NCBI RefSeq assembly: GCF_029962835.1
Contig: NC_080582.1
Coordinates: 16,686,032 to 16,750,031 of the forward strand
Length of the DNA: 64,000 nucleotides
Origin: Magnolia sinica
Lineage: Eukaryota; Streptophyta; Magnoliopsida; Magnoliales; Magnoliaceae
Direction of reading: 5' to 3'
In this document: positions 12,126 to 22,500 of the stretch, one piece after another
Position numbering within the stretch: the stretch's first letter is position 1
Layout of the letters: every line of letters begins with the position of its first letter
The notes under the pieces: model-generated
What the model saw: only the letters and a program-made list of their open reading frames with translations
Told to the model about the DNA's origin: nothing
Databases searched by the model: none
Program-made: the position numbers and the translations under genes

Positions 12126-12714
12126 GGATTGACTGGTGTACCACACACCAGCTATATAGCTGCTGTAGATATGTGTCGTGCGAAGACAGCAACGACGCTC
12201 CTCGAGCTCCGAGTTGTACGAACGGTTCAAATGAGATCAAAGTTATATGAGCCCCACAATGATGTATTTATTATATCCACACCGTTCATCAATTTTTAGA
12301 GATCATTTAGAGCAATAAGAAAAAAATGAATCATATCCAATTCTCAAATGGACCACACCAAAAATAGCAGCGGGGATAATGATTTTCACTGTTAAAAAAT
12401 TTTTAGGGCCCACCATAACGTTTACTTTCCATCCAATCTGTTCATAAGGTCACAAATATCTGTATGTAGAGGCAAAACAAATTTCATGTTGATCCAAAAG
12501 GGTTTGAATGGTATACATTAAATCTCCTGCTGTTTTTTGCAGTGTGGTCCACTTTATCTTTAGATCTCTCTTATTTTTAGTCCCAAGCCTTACCACGAGC
12601 TCACCAAATGGATGGATGGTTTGGATATAACACATACATCATGATGGGAACCACATAACTTGCTGACATCAATACAGCAGCTATATAGCTGGTGTGTGGT
12701 ACACCAGCCAATCC
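12126..12714 (+). repeat. Fold-back repeat copy E with 42-bp near-perfect terminal inverted repeats
   Basis: The left end at 12126-12167 (GGATTGACTGGTGTACCACA, then CACCAGCTATATAGCTG) and the right end at 12673-12714 are reverse complements with one mismatch in 42 bp. The 589-bp body has the family arms and middle. The intact termini make it the best-preserved copy. It looks like a MITE or fold-back DNA element. Superfamily not determined. Confidence 0.88.
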
Positions 12715-12724
12715 CGCTTCCGGT

Positions 12725-12820
12725 ATGTACGTCCTTGCCCTAAAAGGAGCTGGAAAAATAAATGGACGGCATGGATATGCAATATATATATATCAAGGTA
12801 GGGCCCACTGTCAGGGCCGC
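12725..12820 (+). repeat. Fold-back repeat right-arm fragment
   Basis: Contains AATGGACGGCATGGATATGC and CAAGGTAGGGCCCACTG, which match the right arm of the family. The rest is missing, so this is a fragment between copies E and F. Confidence 0.5.
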
Positions 12821-12894
12821 CCCATGTTGGGTGAGGGAAGGACCCTACGTAATCCATCCGGCGGACTGCTGGGGCATTATATCCTTTAACTTGT

Positions 12895-13340
12895 ATGCCG
12901 TACGTGCTCTGTGGGCTCCACCTTGATGTCTATGTTTTATGCATGTCTTCCATCCATTTTGCCGATCATCCCAAGGCATGAGCCAAAAATGACACATCCA
13001 AATCTTTGGTGGACCACACAATGAGAAACGATGGTGATTCAACCCCCAACCATTAACTGCATCAAAGTTTTGGATGAAGCTATACTCATGTTTTCCATTC
13101 ATCTTGGTTTGTGTGATCTAATCAATTGGTTGGATGGAAGATAAACATTACAGTGGGCTCTAGTAAGTTTTTAATGTTGGACATTCAATTATCATTATTT
13201 CCTATGGTGTGGTCCACTAGAGATTTGGATCTGCCTCATTTTTGGGCACATGCTTTAAAATGATCTCGAAAAATGGATGGATGGCATGGATAAAACCATA
13301 CATCATGGCGGGCACACATAACACCAACCACTAGCCACAT
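12895..13340 (+). repeat. Fold-back repeat copy F
   Basis: The left arm is GTGCTCTGTGGGCTCCACCT with TGATGTCTATGTTTTATGC. The right arm is AAATGGATGGATGGCATGGA with ACCATACATCATGGCGGGC. The middle includes TTGGTTGGATGGAAGATAAA and ATGGTGTGGTCCACTAGAGA. Non-coding. Confidence 0.75.
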
Positions 13341-13480
13341 CCCAATGCAATCAGCGTCCGATGAAAAATCTAGGACTTTTTGCTTTTTAAGGCATTTTTT
13401 TATAGTTGTACTTCATTAATGATAATTATATCCAGCTATATAAAGGAAGCCGATTGTCCTTCGTCGCAAAATCAGTCCAA

Positions 13481-13870
13481 GCAAGGCTATGTGGGACCCC
13501 CCATGATGGATGAGATTTATCCATGCTGTTCATCCATTTTTTTCATAACATTTTAAGAAGGTATGAGTCCAAAAAATGAAGCAGATCCAAGGCTCAAGTG
13601 GTCCATATGATGGCGGATTGAACACCCACCGTTAAAAATGTTGTGGCCACGTAAGTTATTGATCAAGCTTAATGTTGTTTTCTCTGTTCATCCAAGTTTG
13701 TGTGACCGTATACATAGGTTGGACGGAAAGTAAAGGAAGGTCTCAACTGTCACCATCATTATCACTGCTGCATCCTATGGTATGGAACACCTAAGCCTTG
13801 CATTTGGTTTTTTAGCTTATATTATAAAATGATTTGAGAAATTAGATGAATGGCATAGATAAAGCCTTTT
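13481..13870 (+). repeat. Fold-back repeat copy G
   Basis: The left arm is TGTGGGACCCCCCATGATGG with TTATCCATGCTGTTCATCC. The right half includes ATTATCACTGCTGCATCCTA and AGATGAATGGCATAGATAAA. It ends beside the inverted arm at 13880. Confidence 0.7.
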
Positions 13871-13879
13871 TTAAATTTC

Positions 13880-14085
13880 CTTACTCAAACATTGTGGGCA
13901 TTTTTGTCATTTAAAAATAAAAAATTATAATGGAAGCTAAGAAAGTCAAACATTAGCTACCCTTTTACGGTAACTTGATTAATGAGGTATTTTGAGGAGA
14001 ACATAATTTAAAATTTTAATGGATGTAAATACCGTATTAATGAGGTGCTATTTTATAAAAATCCCTTTATTTTATTAATATTTAG
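13880..14085 (-). repeat. Right arm of the ~200-bp inverted repeat pair
   Basis: Reverse-complement match of 10465-10670, including TAACTTGATTAATGAGGTAT and CCGTATTAATGAGGTGCTAT. The match is diverged (perhaps three quarters identical by eye), so the two copies are old. Confidence 0.68.
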
Positions 14086-14400
14086 AAGAGATTCGAGATT
14101 TAGAGATTTAGGGATTTCATCACAATCTAATACAATCACCGGCCTAACCCTCTAACAAACTTAAATTTTACCAATGCTCAAACTCAGATCCACTTATAAG
14201 AGGAAACTGATCACCTATACGGGCCTGCACCACACGTCATCCGACAGTGCGTTTTTGGCCATCTAAAGGGAAAAAGAAAAAAAGCAAAAAAAAGAATATT
14301 TAATACATCCAATGGCTAAAAATGTCCTATACCATAAGGAGTGGTGCTGGTGCCTGCAGGTAATTAGTTCTGATAATTAGTCGGGTCAGCTCAGGAACTC
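14086..14400. other. Intergenic stretch without a recognised feature
   Basis: No coding frame, terminal repeat or known element was recognised between the inverted arm and the copia LTR. Confidence 0.45.
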
Positions 14401-15631
14401 AACTCATCCTGACGCAACTCATCTCACTTGCACACCAGCGATGATGGAAAATATCTTAATATGAGAAAAGACAGAAATTTCAATAGATTTACATACCTGA
14501 AGTTTGGCTCCTCGGTGTCTTTCCAGTAGCAACTCAAAATAAAATTAACAACGCATCAACTGCTGCAGTAAGCCTGAAAGCGCCTGAAAGCTTCATACTA
14601 CATGTTTATATAAGCTGAACAAAGGTAGACGTGAAGACGTGTGATGGAGAATTGGATGCTTGCTTGCATAAAACGACAAGGATAAGAGAAAGGTAGATGC
14701 TTCCTTCCATGGGAGAGAGGATTTCCTATGGAAGAGAGGAATCTCTTTCACAATAAAAAGCAATTTTGTTACTCTTTACCGTAGAAGAGGCTAGAGTTTG
14801 CGTCTTTTGAGGGAGTTCCCTTTTTGGAATTAGTTTATAGATGTGGGGTTCATGGTTGGTTTATGCAAGCCATTGATCTGTTTGCCCCATCGTGGATGGA
14901 CGATTCACTTAAAATCTCCTAAATTGGAAAGATCCTAGCCATCAAATCTTTGGTCTTTCCTCTAGTGAATGTGGTTTTTTCGTTCATTTCTTTTAACTAT
15001 GAATGTGCATGCTAACAACAAGAAGGTTAGAGTTGACCAATTGAGAGGAGATACTGCAAATGGTCCATCCATGATCGGAGATGTCAGATCAATGGCTTGG
15101 ATAGACTAGCCATGGGCCCCACACTTACCAACTAGATTCAGAAACCAACAAGGAACTTGGCCTCTTTTGTAGGGAAGCGCGGAAGGTGAGCCCTCAAGAT
15201 CTGACAATCTACATGAGTTTTGGAACCCTCACAAAGCAGAAGATAAATGCTCCAACGGCCCGCCTATCTACTACTGGAGCAGATGGATCTATTCACACCT
15301 CTGATCCTAGATATAAGTGGCCCCGAATCACGATCTATGGATTAGATCATACAAAGGACAAGCCAAAATGGACAGATTATAGTGCACACTATATCTCTCC
15401 GTATACTCTCGGTATTTCATATGATTCAATGCCTTTTAAGAGAGAAAAGCTATCCCTTTTTATAGGAAAGGAAGGAGATGGGATGAGACCAGATTATTCG
15501 GTCTTCTCCCTATCTCCTATCCAAAATCAAATTCAAAATTGAATTTGAAATCTCAACCGAATGGAAAAGGCCGGAAGAAGCCACCCACTAGTCATTGCTC
15601 ACCAGTGGGTCCCACTGGCCTACGTCCAACA
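14400..15631 (-). mobile_element. 3' LTR region of a minus-strand Ty1/copia element (inner end exact, outer end approximate)
   Basis: Read on the minus strand, a purine tract (GATTGAGTGGGAGA) is followed by TGTTGGACGTAGGCC, the probable LTR start at 15631. A TATA-like GCTTATATAAAC occurs near 14610 (minus strand). The outer end was not resolved and is placed near 14.4 kb only from the position of the TATA box. An open frame at 15186-15542 on the plus strand lies wholly inside and is not a gene. Confidence 0.6.
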
Positions 15632-16823
15632 TCTCCCACTCAATCACATTGTGGGATAGGCATAAAAATTTGTCCATCTAACTCGCCTAATAACAATCAA
15701 AGACCAAACATCGCGATCAAAAGAATCAGAGGCGTGGGACCAGCTGGATCACCGTAATCTTCTCACAGGTGCTTAAGTACTAAGTGACCACCTAACTAGT
15801 ACTTAATAACCCAAGCTTTGCAATGCCTGTCCTAGTCCGCATAACCACACCGGATGGAGTTAACTCCCGATCTGGAGTACTCGGCCAACATACGCACTTG
15901 TCCAACTTGTCGAGTTATTCTGATTTTTCACAAACTTCGACTAAAATCGATTTAAAGCAATACTTATATATATGCTTTTAAGAAAAAATATTGTTTGAAA
16001 AAGTCTATGAAAAAATAACTCGATATTGCCGGCGGATAAGTCTTCAAGTGCGTATTTAAAGTTCTAGAAACTTGGTGTAGCTGTCACGAGATCTTCCCCA
16101 TACAGATGTGTAATTTGGAATTAATCAAGCCGCTTTCCTAGCGTAACTGAGTCTAGCCAATCAAGGACCTTTTTTCATAGTACACTAAAGTAGCGACACT
16201 CAATCTCATCCTCATATACATAAGAGGAGGGTAGCTAAGGACACAAAGAGTCACCTACGGGACTGGCTACTCGCACGTTGCAATGATTGAATCGAATCAA
16301 AGCAATCTGTAGGTAAAAGGTCCCAGCACGTGGCTACAATCCATGTCGTAAAGTAGACAATACTAGGTGTATGTCAGGTCTACAATATGCAAGTTATTTT
16401 ACATGAGGTCTGACTCATCTCATAACCTCATAACCTGGCTTTAAATTCAGGCCATAACATTGATCGCATGAAAAAAGAATGGTGCGGTTATGTTATTCAA
16501 CTTTATCAGTCTCATCTTCAATCTTAAAATATTGTAGACGGATACGACTCACTCATATCCTCATCCTTTATTATTCAAAATAAAGAGAAGTTCATACCTC
16601 AATGTATAAACATGGCCCCAAATGTACCTCTCTTGTACATTCAAGGTTGGTCAACCCATGCGAGTGGGTGACCAGCCTGCCGACAAAAATAGAAATCCTA
16701 CATGATTTCAAGATAAATGTTGATGATCTACTTACCTAGTTTATATTAGTGTTCAATATTGAATAAATGGAATGTCTTATTCATTAATGAAAGATCAAAT
16801 GTACTACAAAACAAGTACATCAG
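15632..16823 (-). mobile_element. Untranslated region between pol and 3' LTR of the minus-strand copia element
   Basis: About 1.2 kb separates the end of the RNase H domain from the polypurine tract. No protein family was recognised in it. A long 3' untranslated segment like this is known in some plant Ty1/copia lineages. Confidence 0.55.
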
Positions 16824-19018
16824 TCAAGCTTTCCTCAATCTCATTTGTCTAACGTGAACCTGAAATATATCTCTAGCTATAGGTTTCGTCATGGGATCAG
16901 TCATCGTCTCCTTAGTAGGAATGTAGTTGAGGGCGACATTTTTATCACTCACTTGATCACGGACGTAATGATACTTGATCTCAATGTACTTAGATTTCTG
17001 ATGGTGTTTAGGGTCTTTTGCCAAGTTAATGGCAGAAGTATTGTCTATCTTCAGTAATATAGGCTGACGAACACTCGGTACAATACGCAGACTCAATAGA
17101 AATCAGTGAACCCATACACACTCCTGAACTGCAGCACAACATGCAATGTACTCGGCCTCCATAGATGAAAGAGCTGTGGATGTCTGTTTCTTACTCGACC
17201 ATGAGATAGCTCCTCCTCCAAGTAAGAATACATATCCTGAAGTAAACTTTTCTTCGTCGGTGTCATTACTCCAAGCAGCATAAAAATATCCTTTGAGCTT
17301 GAGGCTTGTGCCTTTACAACACAACATTAGATCTTTTGTTCCTCTAAGGTAGCAGAATATACGTTTGATGGCTTGCCAATGAGACTGTCCTGGGTTACTC
17401 TGATAACGACTGACTATGCCAACTGCATATCTAATATCCGGTCTGGTGCAAAACATAGCATACATTAAGTTCCCTACTGTGCTTGCATAAGGTACTGAGG
17501 ACATAGCCAATTTCTCGGCTTCAATCTGGGGACACGATTTCCTGTTTAGCTTGGTAACTTTATTCATAAGGGTTTCAATAGCTTTTGAATTTTTCATCTT
17601 GAACCGTTTTAAGATCTTTTGAATATAGGTTACTTGAGACGAGCCTAAAAATTTCTTAGGGCGATCCCTGCCCTGATGATTTTTACCCCAAGAATAAAGT
17701 TGACTTCACCAAGGTTTTTCATCTCAAAGTTAGAGAATAGTCAATCTTTAATCTATATCAACAATTGCATGTCATTACCAGCTAACAGGATATCGTCTAT
17801 ATATAAAAATAGTATCAGAAAATATCTTCCAGACTGTTTCATGTATACACAATGATCTTCTTCACTCATCATGAATCCAAAAGTGGCGATAACCAAGTGA
17901 AACCTCATGTACCACTATCTTGAAGATTGCTTCAACCCATAGATAGATTTCAATAACTTGCAGACTTTCTTTGAATGCTTTTTGTCCACATGACCCATGG
18001 GCTGTTGCATGTAATTCATCCAAGTCACCATTTAAGAATGTAGTCTTTACATCCATCTGATATAACTCTAAGTTTAAACTTGCGACAATGGACAAGATCA
18101 TGTGGATTGAGGAGAACTTTGCAACATGTGAAAAGGTCTCCTCGTAATCAATGCCTTCTTGTTGTGTAAAACCTTTAGCAACTAATCGTGTTTTATACTT
18201 GTCCACTGTATCATCTGCCTTTCTTTTGATCTTTAATATCCATTTGTTATCGATCGCTTTGCGATTGGAAGGTAGATCAACAAGTCAGACTTTATTCTTT
18301 TCCATGGAAGCGATCTCTTCGTCCATAGCATTCACCCAATCGGCCGAGTTAGAAGATAATAATGCATCCTGATACGAATCAGGTTCATCATCATCAACTG
18401 CAACACAAGAGCATGTTTGTCCCTTAATATCGAAGTATCTTTGGGAAATCAATCATCGTGAGATGTCCTGATGTAGCTTCGACGTAACTCAGGAGCCTAC
18501 TGAGATGTCCTCCCACTGTCCTGACGAACTATAAGAGCATCATCATCGTGAGAAGCAGAACTCTCACTCTTCTGAGATACATCGGGTATTTCAAAAAATT
18601 CTAATGTAACATTTTGCTTCATTCGGTTTGGGTATTTATCTTCAACGAAGGTTACATCTCAGGATTCTATCTCAATTCATCGTCCATGGTCCTCATAAAC
18701 TAGAACGTATCCCTTGAATGTATAGGGTACCTAATGAACATGCATTTAATGATTTTATTATCAAGTTTATCTCTATGCGGAGTAGATAGCAAAACATATC
18801 CTAAAGATCCCCAAGGGTGTAGGTTGGCTAGAGAAGGAATCCTCCCAGACCACATCTCATATGGGGTCTTAGGAATAGATTTTGATGAGACTCTATTAAA
18901 GACGTAGACGGCTGTTAACAATGCATCTCCCCAGAATGTGGCAGAGAGATTAGCTTGTGCCATCATCGATCTAACCATGTCTAATAGTGTCATATTCCTT
19001 CTCTCTGCAACACTACAT
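16824..19018 (-). mobile_element. Minus-strand Ty1/copia pol (integrase end, RT, RNase H), fossil
   Basis: Copia motifs on the minus strand, from high to low coordinates, are the integrase end (MTLLDMVRSMMAQANLSATF, near 18990), FNRVSSKSIPKTPYEMWSG, RT (RLVAKGFTQQEGIDYEETF and MDVKTTFLNGDL, near 18050), and RNase H with its tail (LLGGGAISWSSKKQTSTALS, NTSAINLAKDP). The frame is broken about half a dozen times. No 5' LTR, gag or protease was found at the high-coordinate side, so only the distal part of the element survives here. Confidence 0.9.
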
Positions 19019-19056
19019 CCTTGGGGATCTTTAGGATATGTTTTGCTACCTACTTC
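19019..19056 (+). repeat. Short inverted copy of copia pol sequence
   Basis: The run CCTTGGGGATCTTTAGGATA and the bases after it are the reverse complement of 18780-18817 (TAAAGATCCCCAAGGGTG side), about 37 bp with very few differences. It lies at the high-coordinate end of the recognisable copia sequence. Confidence 0.75.
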
Positions 19057-19122
19057 TTGAATTTATGCAGTAATTGAACTAGTTATTGCAATTCAATTGG
19101 ATAGTGCATCAAACGCAACCTA
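19057..19122 (+). repeat. Relic right end of a PIF/Harbinger-type MITE
   Basis: CAATTCAATTGG and GCATCAAACGCAACCTAA resemble the right terminus of the intact MITE at 61426-61687 (CAATTCAATCGAC, GCATCCAAACGCAACC, TTA). No left end was found. Confidence 0.5.
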
Positions 19123-19780
19123 ACAATAGATGCATATCAGATAAACTCACCTTGGTCAATCTGGTCTCGGTCCCATATAAAACAATGTCATTCGCAGTGA
19201 GTAAACTAGTTATCCTGTTGATTGCTAATAATCTTCCCATTTTCTGAAGCTTTCCCCTCAACCATATCTGATTTTGGATAAAACCATTTTAAGAGAAAGA
19301 CCTGGGCCATCCCGATCTATCATCCACGATCTTCTTTTTTTTTCATGGTTTCATGGACATGTCGTTTTATTTAGTACTGCAATGTACCAAAAAAGTCTCT
19401 TTTATCATATCCACAAAGCATTAACCAGCTGAATTTTATCAGAAGTTGCTCGAATGAAAAAATCCTAAGACCAGGACATGAAACAGAGTTCCCCATCTGC
19501 ACCCATTTCTTATGGTTATACAGAGATTGTAACTGCTGGGAAATGATCAAATCTACAAACATTTGGGTCCCCAAGATATCAAACAAGCTCTCTTCGTTGG
19601 CCCTCATTCAGGCTTTTTACGGGTCATCCCAGCAACTACATCACTTAATGCTGGTTGTGGAACCTGTTAAGATGTTTCAAAGGAGTCCAAGATGGGCCTC
19701 ACCACAGCGAGAAGGAAGAGGCCGACTCCGGCGATTAGGCAAGAAGCAGCAACTACTAAAGCATGAAGTTTTTTTTTTTT
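19123..19780. other. Stretch without a recognised feature
   Basis: Short open frames on both strands gave no recognisable motif. A poly-T run lies at 19770-19784. Confidence 0.45.
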
Positions 19781-19923
19781 TTTAAGTAACACCATTTTAC
19801 TGGTGCCCACCTTTCAGAATCAGGGGCTTTTTGGACGGCTGCTGGTGATTCACATTATCACCGGCAGTTAGAGATGGCCGCCGGTAAAAAAATACGCCAG
19901 TAAAAGCACATTTTCTTGTAGTG
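19781..19923 (-). mobile_element. CACTA-type DNA transposon terminus
   Basis: Read on the minus strand from 19923, the sequence starts CACTACAAGAAAATGTGC and continues with GC-rich subterminal repeats (CCGGCGG, CTGCCGG). This is the classic end of a CACTA (En/Spm) element. The opposite terminus was not found in this neighbourhood, so only one end is supported and the inner limit is arbitrary. The adjacent TCA at 19924-19926 could be one side of a 3-bp target duplication. Confidence 0.75.
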
Positions 19924-19964
19924 TCACCTCACGCGCACCAAGTAGCTTTTCCTATGAATCCAAG

Positions 19965-19990
19965 AACACACACACACACATATATATATA
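19965..19990. repeat. (AC)n(AT)n microsatellite
   Basis: ACACACACACACAC followed by ATATATATATA. It lies in the otherwise featureless 19927-20240 interval. Confidence 0.9.
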
Positions 19991-20646
19991 AACAAACCAA
20001 AATCCAAAAATGATGTGCTACTATATATGCTAAAACAACTCAGAAATAGAACAAAAGTAATGGGCCATGATGCATTGGGGTGTAAAAACCGTCTTGGGTC
20101 AGTACCGTACAAGCGGTGTATGTGGTAATCCAGACTATTAATTTGATGGATCTCAGTGTGGGTTGAAGTTCCTAATCCTTTGATCGACAGCTACAAACAA
20201 ATGGTTAAATAAAAAAGAAAGCAAAAGCCAGGGAAAATGCCTCACTCAGTTCCTTAAAGAAGGTGCTCATTCCTCGTTGGATACTGTCAGATGCTCCAAT
20301 ACGGGTATAAATTCCATCTAACACATGAAACTTTGCTGAGGATGCTGGTACAAAGGAACCAACCTAGAGGGATCAGAGGGTACATTTTCATGAAGTGATG
20401 TCCAGGACAATCAAGTCATTATGAGAAAACTGTAGCAACAAGAAGCAAAGTTGGAATTCCAAAGACAGTTTGGCAATCAAGAGCAAAGAATAAATAAATA
20501 AATTGCTAAAAATATGATGCTAACAGTGAAAGACGGCTTCATAGAGAAAAAGCCCATTTTAAATCATGTCCAATTTGCCAAAATTTCCTTTTCTTACTGA
20601 TGGAAGAATAAATCTACAAAATAAAAGGCTAGAAATCATGCCTCTG

Positions 20647-20648
<2 letters not shown>

Positions 20649-20692
<44 letters not shown>
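20649..20692. repeat. (AG)n microsatellite
   Basis: About 22 AG repeats followed by a short G-run and (GAA)n. It lies in the intron between the two MSH3-like exons. Confidence 0.97.
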
Positions 20693-20697
<5 letters not shown>

Positions 20698-20850
20698 AAG
20701 AAGAAGAAGAAGTTCCATAAACCAATAACAAACATTAATTTCAAAAAGTGAAAGGAAAAAAAGGTTTTAAGCTTTGCCATTTCCATGGGACAAAGTACTA
20801 TCAGGCTTTCCACTGAATGGAGACGAGCAGAACCCTTCCTTTCTACTTTA

Positions 20851-22024
20851 GAGCCTATTTGGATGCCTGTAAGTTAGGTAAGTGGGAAGTGACTTACAGG
20901 GAAGTCACTTACAGGTGGTGTTTGGGGGAGAAAAATCACCTGTAAGTCACTTACAGGCAAATCTACCAAAAAACTGCAGGGGGATGGGGGTGGGAAGTCA
21001 CTTCCCTGTAAGTCACTTGCAGGCTCAATGGTCAGATTTTTAAAAAGAGGGAGAAACGCACCAACCCACCAAATCTCTCTCCATCTCTACAATCTCTCGC
21101 TGCAATTACTGCCTTTCATCTCTTCTCCTCCTAAAACGGTAGGGTTTCATCTACCCTTTTTTTCTCCTTTGAAACGGGAGTGATTTGACGTTACTCTATA
21201 AGGCACGCTGGCATCCAAACAGTCACTTCTACGCACCTATGTATTTTTTCACACGTGTCATGGGCCTCTAATCCGAACAGACCATGTAATGCAGCATCCC
21301 ATGAAACCGTCAGGGACTATGGCCTATGGTTGGTGATCTTGTAGATTGTTTATCTGGTTGGTCTCACCATGGCCTGTGGTTGATGATCATGTGATGTACT
21401 CGCGGTGTTGGTGAATCTCTTAGATTGCACAATTAGAATGCAAGTAATTTAACGATCTACATCAGTGTTGGTGAATCTCTTAGATCCTGAGCATCAAATT
21501 CCTCATTAGAGAATGAGAAAAACTTTGATGATAGAGTAGGATTGATGATGCGCTGGCCCTTGGAAATTACATCAGATTGCACAGTTGGAATGCAAGTAAT
21601 TTTATTATTAGATTTTCTATTAATGTTTTTAAGTTTATTCTCAATGCTAAAATTTAGTTATTACTCCATATTATAGATTTTTTGAATTCGTGGGCCCACT
21701 TTTATAGCCCACTTGATGATTGGTTTAGCTTAATAATTATCTCAAATATTCATCTTGATGGGCTTAACAAAATAATATATTTGATCCCATGTTTTTTTTA
21801 TATGATTATAACAATTTAGAATGATTCCCCAATCTAAGCTATGCTCGATGTGAATATACAACTTTCTACCTGTAGCTTACAGGTTATCCAAACAGAAAAA
21901 GTAACTTACCTGTAGGTGATTTACAACTTACATTCAAACAGGTTACCTGTAAATAACTTTCACCTGTAACTTACAGGTAAGTTATTTACAACTTAAAAGA
22001 ACTTACAGGCATCCAAACAGGCCC
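20851..22024. mobile_element. PIF/Harbinger-like non-autonomous element in the MSH3-like intron
   Basis: A 1,174-bp element with terminal inverted repeats. GAGCCTATTTGGATGCCTGT at the left pairs with ACAGGCATCCAAACAGGCCC at the right. It is flanked by TTA on both sides (20848-20850 and 22025-22027), the usual target site of PIF/Harbinger elements. Both ends are crowded with the subterminal words CTGTAAGTCACTTACAG and ACCTGTAACTTACAGGT. No transposase was seen, so it would depend on another element. Confidence 0.85.
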
Positions 22025-22379
22025 TTAGGATTTCAATGTCGAACAATCTGCAAAGTACTGTTGGAAGTTTTCCCTGATAAGAGCAAAGTTCCATTGTGAT
22101 GTTGTGACAAAAGAAAGGAAAAAAAAAAAGATTGATTGATATTGGTTAAAGTTCAAAACACTACCTGAGCCATGATAGCAATGAGAGCAACCAGACGAAT
22201 GTAACAGCTCTTTCCACCCATGTTTGGTCCCGTAATGATCCGACAGTATTCACCGTCCAAATGCAAGTTGGTGTCATTGGGAAAGAAATTTTCTTGTAGA
22301 ATTGACTCCAAGACCTGCTTGGGATAACAATGTTATGCATATTGAAAATTGGCATTGAAGTAGCAGTAGGGACAGGTTG

Positions 22380-22500
22380 AAGCCTTGAACTGAACCATAA
22401 ATCATCATCATCATCAGAGCCCTTTCCCAGCTATTCGGGATTGGCTATCATGATTTGCTTGGCAAAAATTTGAGGACCAGAAGCCAACTTGACATCAACC
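22380..22500. repeat. SINE-like (Au-type) fragment
   Basis: CATCATCATCATCAGAGCCC followed by TTTCCCAGCTATTCGGGATT, then GGCT, resembles the 3' part of plant Au-type SINEs (as I recall, ..CCTT.TCCCAACTATTTGGGGTCGGC). No intact Pol III head was recognised here. Confidence 0.4.

Larger units (their letters stand above)
20241..22314 (-). pseudogene. MSH3: MSH3-like MutS homologue, two exons of the ATPase domain
   Basis: Two exons on the minus strand match the C-terminal ATPase domain of the mismatch-repair protein MSH3, which pairs with MSH2 to bind insertion/deletion loops in the nucleus. Exon 22165-22314 (50 codons) runs [15 protein letters not shown] to the Walker A box GPNMGGKS and ALIAIMAQ. 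Exon 20241-20363 (41 codons) runs VGSFVPASSAKFHVLDG to ASDSIQ. The acceptors are CAG and TAG, and the first exon has a GT donor. The second exon ends ELSE followed by GGCATT, with no clean GT donor at that point. Family-conserved GRSTFLEEL has become GMSTFFKEL, and the usual Q after CYIR is L. No Walker B (DELGRGTS) or earlier exon was found nearby. I judge it a gene fragment, but a transcribed remnant cannot be excluded. Confidence 0.8.

Noticed and set aside
11524-13102. Several 60-85 codon open frames
   Set aside because: They fall wholly inside fold-back repeat arms, and similar frames recur in each copy because the repeats recur.
15186-15757. Two plus-strand open frames (118 and 72 codons)
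   Set aside because: They lie in the minus-strand copia LTR and leader and show no protein family features.
19139-19197. Possible MutS-like exon (LTANDIVLYGTETRLTK) on the minus strand ending in a GTGAGT donor-like word
   Set aside because: The residues do not continue into a MutS motif, and neighbouring exons expected for MSH3 were absent.
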